Below, piece by piece: positions 9,101 to 16,770 of a DNA stretch of 64,000 nt. The stretch is taken from assembly GCA_034670145.1 (NCBI GenBank), contig JAXMOA010000020.1:51680-115679 (forward strand), given 5' to 3'. The stretch comes from HXMU1420-2 sp034670145. Lineage in GTDB: Bacteria > Pseudomonadota > Alphaproteobacteria > Rhodobacterales > Rhodobacteraceae. Position 1 is the stretch's first letter, and each line of letters starts with the position of its first letter. The notes beneath the pieces are model-generated. The model was not told where the DNA came from. It did not search any database and saw nothing but the letters and a program-made list of their open reading frames with translations. Made by a program: the position numbers and the translations under genes.

Positions 9101-9798
9101 ATGCGGATGGCTCTTTGGGCGAAATCTTTATCGACATGCATAAAGAGGGCGCTGGTTTCCGGGCGATGATGAACAATTTCGCCATTGCCGTGTCGGTTGG
9201 CCTGCAATATGGCGTGCCGCTGGAAGAGTTTGTGGATGCGTTCACCTTCACCAAGTTCGAACCGGCGGGCATGGTGCAGGGCAATGACTCGATCAAGAAT
9301 GCCACGTCGATCCTGGATTATGTGTTCCGGGAATTGGCGGTGTCCTATCTGGATCGCACCGATCTGGCGCATGTAAAACCGCAGGGCGCGACCTTTGACG
9401 ATATTGGTCGTGGTGAGGAAGAGGGTGTTTCCAACATCTCGGAGATGAGTGAAACTGCGGCTTCCAAGTCATTGGAAGTGTTGAAGCAAATCTCTTCTAC
9501 CGGATACCTGCGCAAGCGTTTGCCACAGGAGTTGGTGGTGCTGAATGGTGGCGGAGCGGCCCTGGGCGCGACAGCCTTTGCGGCCAGTGGCGATCCTTCG
9601 GCGGCTTTGCAGACACTGGTGCCTGAGGTGAGTGCGACGCTGAGCAGCGGCGCGACAGCGGGACCGGATGCGCGCACCAAGGCGAAGATGCAGGGGTATG
9701 AGGGCGACCCGTGCGGCGAATGCGGAAACTACACGTTGGTGCGCAATGGCACCTGCATGAAATGCAACACCTGTGGCGGGACGTCCGGGTGTAGCTGA
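6142..9798 (+). CDS. nrdJ: Vitamin B12-dependent ribonucleoside-diphosphate reductase (class II)
   Basis: A 1218-residue adenosylcobalamin-dependent ribonucleotide reductase that makes deoxyribonucleotides with or without oxygen. N-terminal family blocks include PNSPQWFNTG and LFKYGSGTGTNFS. The active-site region shows NPCSEY near residue 467, and PTGTIGLVMDCDTTGIEPD lies near residue 665. The C-terminal part has the TSCPD-type domain (KVYLRTGEYADGSLGEIFID) and a zinc-ribbon-like tail CGECGNYTL...CMKCNTCGGTSGC that supplies the redox cysteines for re-reduction. Length agrees with the alphaproteobacterial form. It stands alone with a long leader and is followed by a structured region ending in a terminator. 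Confidence 0.95.
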   Translation: MKIERKFTKAGHDAYHDVEFVSATSEIRNPDGSVVFRLEGIEVPASWSQVASDVIAQKYFRKAGVPTRLKKVREKDVPEFLWRSVAADKDAEITGETSSRQVFDRLAGAWAYWGWKGGYFSTEEDARAYYDEMRHMLATQRAAPNSPQWFNTGLFWAYGIDGPSQGHHYVDFKTGKLVKSKGSYEHPQPHACFIQSVADDLVNEGGIMDLWVREARLFKYGSGTGTNFSHLRGEGESLSGGGKSSGLMGFLKIGDRAAGAIKSGGTTRRAAKMVIVDADHPDIEDFINWKVLEEQKVASIVAGSKIHEQKLNEIFAAIAQWDGAEADAYDAAKNATLKAAIRSAKKSSIPETYIKRVLDYARQGHTSIEFPTYDTDWDSEAYNSVSGQNSNNSIRVTNAFLTAVKKDADWELINRTDGSVAKTVKARDLWEQVGHAAWACADPGIQFHDTVNDWHTCPEHGEIRGSNPCSEYMFLDDTACNLASMNLLTFLKDGVFQADDYMHASRLWTLTLEISVTMAQFPSKEIAQLSYDFRTLGLGYANIGGLLMNMGYSYDSVEGRALCGALTAIMTGVAYATSAEIAGELGPFAGYEKNREQMLRVIRNHRTAAHGLSEGYEDLSVKPVPLDHAGCPDGRLVELAQSSWDEALRLGEANGYRNAQATVIAPTGTIGLVMDCDTTGIEPDFALVKFKKLAGGGYFKIINQSVPAALEKLGYSSSQMEEIVSYAVGHGTIGNAPGVNHTTLAGHGFGADELAKVDAALAQAFDIRFVFNQWTLGEEFCRDGLGIPAEKLADPTFDLLRHLGYSKAQIDAANDHVCGTMTLEGAPHLRPEHYVVFDCANPCGKKGKRFLSVDSHIYMMAAAQSFISGAISKTINMPNDATIEDCQAAYELSWSLGVKANALYRDGSKLSQPLAAALVEDDDEAAETLESGTPQEKAQVIAEKVIEKIVVKEVIKSHREKMPQRRKGYTQKANVGGHKVYLRTGEYADGSLGEIFIDMHKEGAGFRAMMNNFAIAVSVGLQYGVPLEEFVDAFTFTKFEPAGMVQGNDSIKNATSILDYVFRELAVSYLDRTDLAHVKPQGATFDDIGRGEEEGVSNISEMSETAASKSLEVLKQISSTGYLRKRLPQELVVLNGGGAALGATAFAASGDPSAALQTLVPEVSATLSSGATAGPDARTKAKMQGYEGDPCGECGNYTLVRNGTCMKCNTCGGTSGCS

Positions 9799-9805
9799 TC
9801 GAATA

Positions 9806-10152
9806 GCGCCCTAGCCCGGCGCTTAGGGGTCCGGTGGCCATGTCCCCCCAAGGTATTGGTGCGGACCCCGACGAAATTGGAGCAAGACGGGCAACCCCCG
9901 GTTTTGGTCCGAAAGGAACGTATGAGGCGCAAGCGGTTTCCAGGGGAAACCAGCGCGGCTTGTACAGCTGGGTCGCCGTTGGCGGCGTGGCATCTACGGG
10001 GTGGGGCGGAATATCAGTCCTTCCCACTCTTCCCCGGGGCGAGTGCGCTTGCCCCTGACGACACTCGGGCCGCAGGCAATAAAACACCGGGCGGTAAACT
10101 AGATGAGCCCGAGTGGCGAAACTTAGAGGAGGGCCTTGGCCCTCCTTTTTTT
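9806..10152 (+). ncRNA. Candidate structured RNA downstream of nrdJ
   Basis: The nrdJ-sigma factor gap contains a dense series of stems on the plus strand. GCGCC/GGCGC (9806-9822) and GGGGTCCG/CGGACCCC (9826-9869) come first. A TCC-GAAA-GGA tetraloop hairpin (9908-9917) and GGTTTCC/GGAAACC (9935-9951) inside CAAGC/GCTTG follow. CGCC/GGCG (9974-9984), GGGGC/GCCCC (10036-10055) and the 9-bp CACTCGGGC/GCCCGAGTG (10062-10115) complete the set. It ends at a perfect terminator. No frame gives protein-like sequence. The hallmarks of RNase P RNA, tmRNA, SRP RNA and the B12 riboswitch are absent. Whether it is an independent RNA or a structured 3' UTR of nrdJ cannot be decided here. Confidence 0.4.
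10128..10152 (+). terminator. Intrinsic terminator
   Basis: A perfect 8-bp stem GGAGGGCC-TT-GGCCCTCC is followed by seven T. It ends the nrdJ transcript or the candidate RNA and separates them from the convergent sigma factor gene. Confidence 0.9.
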
Positions 10153-10174
10153 GTCTCGCGTGTGGTTGTGACGG

Positions 10175-10642
10175 TCAGGTTGTGGCCTCTTTGAGGGCCG
10201 CGCGGGCGCGGGACAGGCGGGACATCACGGTGCCCAGCGGTTGCCCGGTGCGGCGGGCCAGAATGGCCGGGCTGGTTTCGCCTTCGGCCACCAAGGCCAT
10301 CAAGCGGGCCTGCTGGGGGGGCAGATGTGTGATGGCGTCGCGCAGTTCGGCCAGGTCGATGCGGCCGGGGGCGTCTGGCAGGGTGATAGCCACGTCCTCG
10401 GTCAGCGGATCGGTTGGCAGCAGGTGTCGCCACCGGGACCGGGCCAGGTTGCGCACCGTGGTTAAGGCATAGGCGCGCAGGTTCTCCGGCTCTGGCCCTG
10501 TGCGCAGGCGCTGGAGGAGTTTCAGTATTGTATCTTGCGCGAGGTCCTCAGCGGCATGTGGGCAGCCGGTATGGCGCAAGGCCGTCCGGCGCAACACAGG
10601 CGTGAGCGCGCATAAGCGTCTTATGATCATGGGATCATTCAT
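10175..10642 (-). CDS. ECF-type RNA polymerase sigma factor
   Basis: A 155-residue sigma-70 family factor. Region 2 is seen in LRRTALRHTGCPHAAEDLAQ, with AEDLAQDTILKLL as the core-binding helix and LTTVRNLARSRWR following. Region 4 has the helix-turn-helix TSPAILARRTGQPLGTVMSR followed by LSRARAAL. The ATG at 10642 has GGAG 8 bases upstream and is preferred over the ATG at 10675. No anti-sigma factor gene is adjacent, so its inducing signal is unknown. It is convergent with nrdJ and ends 22 bases from the terminator. Confidence 0.85.
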   Translation of the reverse strand: MNDPMIIRRLCALTPVLRRTALRHTGCPHAAEDLAQDTILKLLQRLRTGPEPENLRAYALTTVRNLARSRWRHLLPTDPLTEDVAITLPDAPGRIDLAELRDAITHLPPQQARLMALVAEGETSPAILARRTGQPLGTVMSRLSRARAALKEATT

Positions 10643-11022
10643 GGCGGCAGCTCCGAATGTCTCTGAGGCGAGCATTCCGTCAGAATGCGGCAGAGCTGTG
10701 GCGCTTTGTCATGCAACTGGCGGCAGAGGGCGGCCATCGGCGGTGACCCGCACATGGTTAACGCGCAATCGGCAAAGATTGGCCGTTTTGGCCGGTTGTG
10801 GGACGTTTTCGCCGGTTTTGGCGTCTTATCTACGAAGGGCGGCTCAACCTCTTCCGTCTGTTGCCTGCGGTCCTTGTCCCGTGACCGCTACGCAGTGCGC
10901 CCTTTTGCAGGCGGACGCGTCCGGTTCCGCCCCCGAGGAACCGGACGCCCCCGCAGGGGGATATGGCGTGGTCAGAGCGGGCCCGCGTCTGTTGTGGGGC
11001 CCGATCCGGTCTGGTGGCGGGA
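10643..11022. other. Non-coding gap with strong palindromes
   Basis: A 380-base gap between two leftward genes. No protein-like frame was found. It contains a perfect 12-bp inverted repeat at 10917-10948, CCCCC-GCA-GGGGG just after it, and CGGGCCC/GGGCCCG near 10978-11003. These probably stop or stabilise the 3' end of the MttB-family transcript; no T run follows on the minus strand. Confidence 0.45.
10917..10948. repeat. Perfect 12-bp inverted repeat
   Basis: GCGTCCGGTTCC and GGAACCGGACGC flank an 8-base loop, forming a very stable GC-rich hairpin on either strand. It lies just downstream of the leftward MttB-family gene and just upstream of the sigma factor gene. It could act as a transcription boundary or an RNA 3' end stabiliser. 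Confidence 0.7.
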
Positions 11023-12567
11023 TTATTGGGGCAGATAGATCTGGAACTTTTCGCGGATGGCCGCATCTGTCGCGGGGTCAAAGCGGGCATCGGCGCGTTG
11101 CGAGAGGATCTGTTCCTTGCGCGTGCGGGCCTTGGCGATCAGGTCCGGTTTGTCCAGTTCGACCCATTCCTTGGGGGAAATACGGTCGCCATAGATCGGG
11201 TAGACATAGTCCGACTGCATCCGGCTCAGGGTTTGATCGGTGCCCAGGTAATGCCCTGTGCCGCTGAGGCAGACATCGGCGATCTGGTCGAGCGCCAGGG
11301 TTTCGTCGGTGACCTCGATCCCACGGACACAGCGCAGGGCCTGGCCGATGATGTCATCCCCGAGGATCAGGGATTCATGGCAGAAGCCAAGCAGAGAGGC
11401 ATGCATACCGGCGGCCTCGTAGACCATGTTGACGCCCGACAGCCCCGCCATCACGTTGGAGCACATCTGTTCCCAACCGGCCTGCATGTCGGGCAATTTG
11501 GAATCGCTGGCGCCTGCGGCAGAGCCGCCGGGGACGCCGTAAAATTCGTGCATTTGCCCGCAAGCCGCCGTGAGCAGGGCCTGTTCGCCTGATCCGATGG
11601 ACATGGCCCCTGTGCGCAGGTCCAGGCCAAAGGGCCAGGTGCCAAAGATCGCAGGGTGGCCGGGTTTTACGGCGTTGACGTAGACCAGACCGGCCAGGCA
11701 TTCGGCCGTCGCCTGGACAACGGCGCCCGCGATGGTCGAGGGGGCCGTGGCGCCCGCCATGCCCGCCGACAGCAGCAGCACAGGCATACCGCCGCGGATG
11801 CACGCCTCCATCACCTGGCAGCTTTCGGGGGCGAATTTCATCGGAGGGACCACGAAACAGTTGGAGTTGGAGACAAACGGGCGTTCGCGCCATTTATCTT
11901 CGCCTCCGGCAATCTGATGCAGCATTTCCAGGGCGTCGGGGACATAGTGGGGTTCGAAGAAGGACGTGCCGATGTGTTTTGTGGTGCCGGCGCAGCAGGC
12001 GTAGATCGTGTTCAGGTCCATTTCGCGGTTGTCGGGAATATCGCGGGCAACCATGGGGCGTTGCAGGAAGTGGACATTGTCCAGCTGCTGGGTGATCCGG
12101 GCGGCGTCATGCAGGTCCTGAAGGGTCGATTCGCGATAGGTCCGCTCGACCGGGTCGACCATGTTTACCGCAGCACCGGCGGTGCCGTAGTGCACGCGGG
12201 TGCCGGACAGCTCCATATCGTATCTGGGGTCACGCCCGCAGAGGGTGATGGTGCGGTTGGCATTGGCCAATGTGGTTTCGACCAGAGCACGCGGAAAGCG
12301 GATGCGCCCGTCGTCCCCTTGGATGGCGCCTGCGGCGGTGAGCAGTTCCACACCGCTGGGGGGCGCGTCGGCCAGGCCGATTTGTTCCAGGGCGTCGAGG
12401 GCGGCTGTGTGGATTTTTTCGACCTGAAGCGGGGTCAGGGGTTTGAGCGTGCCGCCCTCCAGACCGGGGCGAATCGGGCGCAGGTGATCGGGCAGGGCGG
12501 CGGCGCGGGCGGCGCGGCGGGCGGCACGGCCTCCGGCGCGGGACGGGGGGCGGGACTGGTCGTTCAT
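11023..12567 (-). CDS. MttB/MtgB-type trimethylamine (betaine) methyltransferase family protein
   Basis: A 514-residue member of the MttB superfamily (TIM barrel, corrinoid-dependent methyltransferases). Recognisable stretches are RDPRYDMELSGTRVHYGTAG, NSNCFVVPPMKFAPESCQVM, the central SAGMAGATAPSTIAGAV, and near the C-terminus HYLGTDQTLSRMQSDYVYP. There is no in-frame stop, so this is a non-pyrrolysine homologue. Such enzymes demethylate glycine betaine, proline betaine or related quaternary amines; the substrate here is unknown. The start at 12567 (MNDQSRPPSRAGG) skips an unlikely N-terminal extension. No corrinoid protein gene lies nearby. Confidence 0.85.
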   Translation of the reverse strand: MNDQSRPPSRAGGRAARRAARAAALPDHLRPIRPGLEGGTLKPLTPLQVEKIHTAALDALEQIGLADAPPSGVELLTAAGAIQGDDGRIRFPRALVETTLANANRTITLCGRDPRYDMELSGTRVHYGTAGAAVNMVDPVERTYRESTLQDLHDAARITQQLDNVHFLQRPMVARDIPDNREMDLNTIYACCAGTTKHIGTSFFEPHYVPDALEMLHQIAGGEDKWRERPFVSNSNCFVVPPMKFAPESCQVMEACIRGGMPVLLLSAGMAGATAPSTIAGAVVQATAECLAGLVYVNAVKPGHPAIFGTWPFGLDLRTGAMSIGSGEQALLTAACGQMHEFYGVPGGSAAGASDSKLPDMQAGWEQMCSNVMAGLSGVNMVYEAAGMHASLLGFCHESLILGDDIIGQALRCVRGIEVTDETLALDQIADVCLSGTGHYLGTDQTLSRMQSDYVYPIYGDRISPKEWVELDKPDLIAKARTRKEQILSQRADARFDPATDAAIREKFQIYLPQ

Positions 12568-12943
12568 GTTCGGAATCCGTGGTTTGAGGCAGGGCAAGGT
12601 GATGGCGTCAGATTGCCAACGGCCGTCCCCGCGCGGCACGACCGCGCTCGGCACCAATTGTGCGGATAATCAGGCTGAGGATACAGAGCACGTTTTGCAT
12701 GACAAAAATCATGCGCGGCAGATTCTGGGTGATCTTGCCTGTTTGCGACTTCTGTCGTTTTTGGGCCAAAACTTTGCAAAACCGGCCCAAAAAACTCGGA
12801 TTCGGGGGTTTATGGCCGGATCTGCGGGTGTTGGGCCGCTATTGCAGCGCGATGGGACACAGCGCAATCACGCGCCGCGCCGCGAACTCAAAGCGGTCAA
12901 TGCGCCCAGTGATACGCGGTTTTCGCGTTCTTCGGAGCGTGTT
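12568..12943. other. Intergenic region
   Basis: A 376-base gap between two leftward genes. It contains an inverted repeat TTTTTGGGCC...GGCCCAAAAA at 12758-12794 with a 17-base loop, which could end transcription of the aminotransferase gene. A 60-codon leftward frame (12608-12790) crosses that palindrome and lacks a ribosome binding site, so it is not annotated. Confidence 0.4.
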
Positions 12944-14119
12944 TCAGCGGCCCGCTTTTTCCTGGGCAAAGCGGCAGAGCGTCTCCAGTGCCCGGAGCAA
13001 ACTGTCGTCATCCACGGTCAGGGCGACGCGCAGGAAGCCACCGGCGGCCTGACCGAAACTTTCGCCCGGCATGACCGCGATGCGATGTTCGTCCAGCAGG
13101 GCGTTGGCAAAATCATCGCCGGACAGGCCGGTCGCCCGCACGTCCAGCATCAGATACATGGCGCCATCTGCGGGCACATAGCCCACGGTGTTTTGCCGGG
13201 ACAGCATGTCCAGCGCCAGATCTCGGCGTCGCCGGAACGGTTCGGAAATCCGGGCTTCCAGATCCGGGCCTTGGTTGAGTGCAAACAGGCCGGCGTCCTG
13301 AATAAACCCGGAGACGCCGTAGTTGGTGCAGGTCGAAAGGTTGATCAGGTGGTTTATGGCCTGCGACGGGCCGACGATCCATCCACAGCGCGAGCCGGTC
13401 ATGGCGTGTGATTTCGACAGCGATCCGATGACCAATGTGCGCTCGGCCATACCGGGCAAGCTGCGGGGGGACAGGTGGTCGCCGCTCCAGACCTGGGTGT
13501 CATAGACCTCGTCCGAGATCAGCCAGAGGTCATGGTCCTGGCAGACGCTGGCGATCCCTTGCAGGGTCTGGGTGGTATAGACGGCGCCGGTTGGATTGTT
13601 GGGCGAGTTGATCAGCAGCGAGCGCGCGCCGGGGGCGGCGGCGGCGAGATCCGCGATGTGCGGCTGGAACCCGGCGTCCGGGCTGGCCTGAACCGGAACG
13701 GCGCGCGCGCCGATGGATCGGATCGTGCCCGGGTAGGTCGCATAATAGGGGTCGATGAAAAGGGCTGTGTCGCCTTGGTCGCAGACCGCATGATGCGCTG
13801 CGAATAGGGCGGCCTGACCGCCTGCGGTGATCAGGACATTGTCACGGGTGGTTGGCACGCCTGTGCGCGCAGTGACCCGGGCGGCGACGGCGTCGCGCAG
13901 GGCGTCTGTTCCCGGAATCATGGCATAGCCCGTATGCCCGGCGATGGCCGCGTCATGCATCGCGTGCAGGATTGACGGATCGGTGCGCACGTCATGTTCG
14001 CCGATCGTCAACTCTGTGACGGAAACCCCGGATGCGATCAGTTCACGGGCGCGGATGAACACGTCCCATCCGTCCGAGCCACCTGCGTTGATATCGGTTA
14101 TGCGTTTTGACAGTCTCAT
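12944..14119 (-). CDS. PLP-dependent aminotransferase, class I/II
   Basis: A 391-residue fold-type I aminotransferase. It shows the substrate and PLP pocket stretch TGYAMIPGTDALRDAVAAR, the conserved INSPNNPTGAVY, SDEVYDTQVW (Asp and Tyr contacting PLP), the Schiff-base lysine in IGSLSKSHAMTGSRCGW, and the C-terminal Arg in GFLRVALT. It resembles aspartate/aromatic-type aminotransferases; the substrate cannot be fixed. The start at 14119 (MRLSKRITDINAGG) was chosen because the upstream extension is unlike the family. It is divergent from the dehydratase-like gene 101 bases away, and a shared amino-acid catabolic role is plausible. Confidence 0.87.
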   Translation of the reverse strand: MRLSKRITDINAGGSDGWDVFIRARELIASGVSVTELTIGEHDVRTDPSILHAMHDAAIAGHTGYAMIPGTDALRDAVAARVTARTGVPTTRDNVLITAGGQAALFAAHHAVCDQGDTALFIDPYYATYPGTIRSIGARAVPVQASPDAGFQPHIADLAAAAPGARSLLINSPNNPTGAVYTTQTLQGIASVCQDHDLWLISDEVYDTQVWSGDHLSPRSLPGMAERTLVIGSLSKSHAMTGSRCGWIVGPSQAINHLINLSTCTNYGVSGFIQDAGLFALNQGPDLEARISEPFRRRRDLALDMLSRQNTVGYVPADGAMYLMLDVRATGLSGDDFANALLDEHRIAVMPGESFGQAAGGFLRVALTVDDDSLLRALETLCRFAQEKAGR

Positions 14120-14220
14120 AAAATCGCACTGGCCAGAACGCCGGAGCCTTGTCAATTCGATTTCGCATTGCGGGTGCTGCCCGGGCGTGATTTCGTGCAC
14201 AGAAATGCGGGGGATATGGG

Positions 14221-15192
14221 ATGATGTTCACGGTACAAGAGCTGGAAGACGCTGCGCAATTGGTGCATCGGTCGGTTCCGCCGTCGCTGCAATATGCCTG
14301 GCCGTTGTTGAGCCAGGAGATTGGCGCAGAAGTTTGGGTCAAACACGAGAATCACAATCCGACGGGGGCCTTCAAGGTGCGCGGAGGGGTGACTTTCATT
14401 TACTGGTTGCGGCGGACCGATCCCGACAAGCGCGGAATTTGCACAGCGACGCGGGGCAATCACGGGCAAAGTCAGGCGCTGGCCGCTGTGGCGGCGGGGC
14501 TGATGGCCAAGATCTATGTGCCGGTTGGAAACTCGGTTGAAAAGAATGCGGCCATGCGGGCCTTTGGCGCGGATCTGACGGAATTTGGATCTGATTTCGA
14601 TGTGGCCAAGGAAGAGGCCATGCGGGTCGCCGCACAAGAGGATCTGGCGGTTGTGCCGCCGTTTCACCGTGAGTTGGTGCGTGGGGTGGCGACCTATGCT
14701 TTGGAGTTTTTCACGGCGGTGCCGGATCTGGATACGGTTTATGTGCCGGTGGGCTGTGGCTCTGGTATCTGCGGGGTGATTGCGGCGCGCGATGCCTTGG
14801 GCCTGGCAACGCGGGTGGTCGGGGTTGTGCCGGAACAGGCCGATTGCGTGAAGCAAAGCTTTGAGGCCGGGCGATTGGTGGAAACCAACGCGGCGCGCAC
14901 ATTTGCCGATGGATCGGCGGTGCGGGTGCCGGTGCAGGCGGCCTTTGACATCTATGCGACCGGCGCAGAGCGTATTGTGAGCCTGAGCGAAGATGAAATC
15001 GCGGCGGCGATGCGTCTGTATTACCGGACGACCCATAATCTGGCCGAAGGGGCGGGGGCGACCGCCTTGGGTGCGCTCTATAAGGAGCGCGCGGCGATGG
15101 CCGGGCGCAAGGTGGGGGTGATCCTGTCGGGGGGGAATGTGGATGCGGATGTCTACACAAAGGTTTTGAGCGGCGAGACGCCCAACGCCTAG
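14221..15192 (+). CDS. Threonine/serine dehydratase-like PLP enzyme
   Basis: A 323-residue fold-type II PLP enzyme. The PLP lysine sits in NPTGAFKVRGG, the phosphate and ring-binding loop is TATRGNHGQSQA, a glycine-rich phosphate-binding loop is VPVGCGSGICGV, and the end has LSGGNVD. It lacks the C-terminal ACT-like regulatory domain of biosynthetic IlvA, so it fits a catabolic threonine/serine dehydratase or a hydroxyectoine-utilisation EutB-type enzyme. Two adjacent ATGs (14221, 14224) are both possible. The divergent aminotransferase may be functionally linked. Confidence 0.85.
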   Translation: MMFTVQELEDAAQLVHRSVPPSLQYAWPLLSQEIGAEVWVKHENHNPTGAFKVRGGVTFIYWLRRTDPDKRGICTATRGNHGQSQALAAVAAGLMAKIYVPVGNSVEKNAAMRAFGADLTEFGSDFDVAKEEAMRVAAQEDLAVVPPFHRELVRGVATYALEFFTAVPDLDTVYVPVGCGSGICGVIAARDALGLATRVVGVVPEQADCVKQSFEAGRLVETNAARTFADGSAVRVPVQAAFDIYATGAERIVSLSEDEIAAAMRLYYRTTHNLAEGAGATALGALYKERAAMAGRKVGVILSGGNVDADVYTKVLSGETPNA

Positions 15193-15399
15193 CCTAAATG
15201 GCGCAGCTCTGGCGGTTCGGATCTGTTGAAAACAGGTGTTGGCGTCCGGCGCTGTCCGTGTTAGCGATACGGTATGAACGGAACCTGCATCATTATCTGC
15301 TGCATTACCATCTGACATCGTCAGGCGGGCCGTTCTTCTGTTTTCTCCGAGATTTGAAGTTGGTATGCCCGCCGCAAGCTTGCGCGTGAGGACACTGCC

Positions 15400-16770
15400 A
15401 TGATCAATATCAGGCTGCACAATACCAAGAGCCGGTCGAAAGAGGCGTTTGAGCCGTTCGACCCGAACAACGTGCGCATGTATGTCTGCGGCCCGACGGT
15501 CTACGACCGGGCCCATCTGGGCAATGCCCGGCCGGTTGTCGTGTTTGACATTTTGTACCGGTTGCTGCGGCAGGCCTATGGTGCGGCGCATGTGACCTAT
15601 GTGCGCAACATCACGGATGTCGAAGACAAGATCATCGTGCGGGCGGCCGAGCGTGGCATCGACATTGATGAATTGACCCAGACAACCGCCAATTGGTTTC
15701 ACGAGGATATCGCCGCATTGGGTGTGGATTATCGCGATGATCCGCAGTTCAAGGAACCCCGGGCGACGGCCTATATCCCTGAAATGGTCGAGATGATTGC
15801 CGCGTTGATCGACAAGGGCCACGCCTATGCGGCCGAGGGGCATGTGTTGTTTGCCGTCGAAACGGACCCGGCCTATGGCGCGTTGTCCGGCCGCTCGGTC
15901 GATGACATGATCGCGGGCGCGCGGGTCGAGGTGGCGCCCTATAAACGCAACGCGATGGACTTTGTTTTGTGGAAGCCTTCGGATGCGGATCAGCCGGGGT
16001 GGGACAGCCCCTGGGGGCGTGGTCGCCCGGGCTGGCACATCGAATGCTCGGCCATGAGCCATGCGATATTGGGCGAAAACTTTGACATTCATGGGGGCGG
16101 CAATGACCTGATGTTCCCGCATCATGAAAATGAATGCGCGCAATCGCGCTGCGCCCATCCGGGGTCGGATTTCGCACGGTACTGGCTGCACAACGAGATG
16201 TTGCAGGTCGAGGGCAAGAAGATGTCCAAGAGCCTGGGCAATTTCTTTACCGTGCGTGATCTGCTGGATCAGGGCGTCCCGGGCGAGGTGATCCGGTTTG
16301 TGTTTCTGTCGACGCATTATCGCAAGCCGATGGACTGGACGGCGGAAAAGGCACGCGACGCCGAGGCAACCTTGCGCAAATGGTATGGGCAGGTGGAACC
16401 GGGCGGCAGCCTGCCGGCTGCCATGCTGGAGGCCCTGGCCGATGATCTGAACACGCATGGGGCGCTGGCAGAGTTGCATCGCGCGTCTTCGGCGGGGGAC
16501 GGGGCGACATTGGCGGCGGGTTTGCAATTGCTGGGTCTGATGCAGGACGAGGTGCCCGCATGGGCCGCCGCGCCGGATGTCGATCTGACGGATTACGCGA
16601 ACCGTCTGGCGGCGGCGCGGGCATCTGCGATGGAAAACAAGGACTTCTCGGCGGTTGATGATCTGAAAGCGGCGTTGATTGCGGCTGGTGTCGAGGTGCG
16701 CATGTCCAAAGCGGGTGTTGATCTGGTGCCCGGACCTGACTTTGATGCGGCAAAGCTGGAGGCGGTCTGA
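15400..16770 (+). CDS. cysS: Cysteine--tRNA ligase
   Basis: A 456-residue class I aminoacyl-tRNA synthetase. The zinc and substrate Cys is in MYVCGPTVYD, the HIGH-type signature is AHLGNARP, and the KMSKS loop is KKMSKSLGNF. CysS-specific blocks GWHIECSAM and FDIHGGGNDLMFPHHENE are intact. GTGAGGACA before the ATG provides the ribosome binding site. The stop codon overlaps the cimA start by one base, so the two genes are translationally coupled. Confidence 0.97.
   Translation: MINIRLHNTKSRSKEAFEPFDPNNVRMYVCGPTVYDRAHLGNARPVVVFDILYRLLRQAYGAAHVTYVRNITDVEDKIIVRAAERGIDIDELTQTTANWFHEDIAALGVDYRDDPQFKEPRATAYIPEMVEMIAALIDKGHAYAAEGHVLFAVETDPAYGALSGRSVDDMIAGARVEVAPYKRNAMDFVLWKPSDADQPGWDSPWGRGRPGWHIECSAMSHAILGENFDIHGGGNDLMFPHHENECAQSRCAHPGSDFARYWLHNEMLQVEGKKMSKSLGNFFTVRDLLDQGVPGEVIRFVFLSTHYRKPMDWTAEKARDAEATLRKWYGQVEPGGSLPAAMLEALADDLNTHGALAELHRASSAGDGATLAAGLQLLGLMQDEVPAWAAAPDVDLTDYANRLAAARASAMENKDFSAVDDLKAALIAAGVEVRMSKAGVDLVPGPDFDAAKLEAV

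Noticed and set aside
9806..10152. RNase P RNA, tmRNA or SRP RNA
   Set aside because: The RNase P GAAAGTCC core, the tmRNA tag and T-arm, and the SRP GGAA-type apical motif are absent.
9834..10194. Open frames of 74 and 112 codons in the nrdJ downstream gap
   Set aside because: Composition is not protein-like and the same bases form a series of stable stems.
12608..12790. 60-codon leftward frame with a hydrophobic segment
   Set aside because: No ribosome binding site and it crosses a palindrome that looks like a transcription end.
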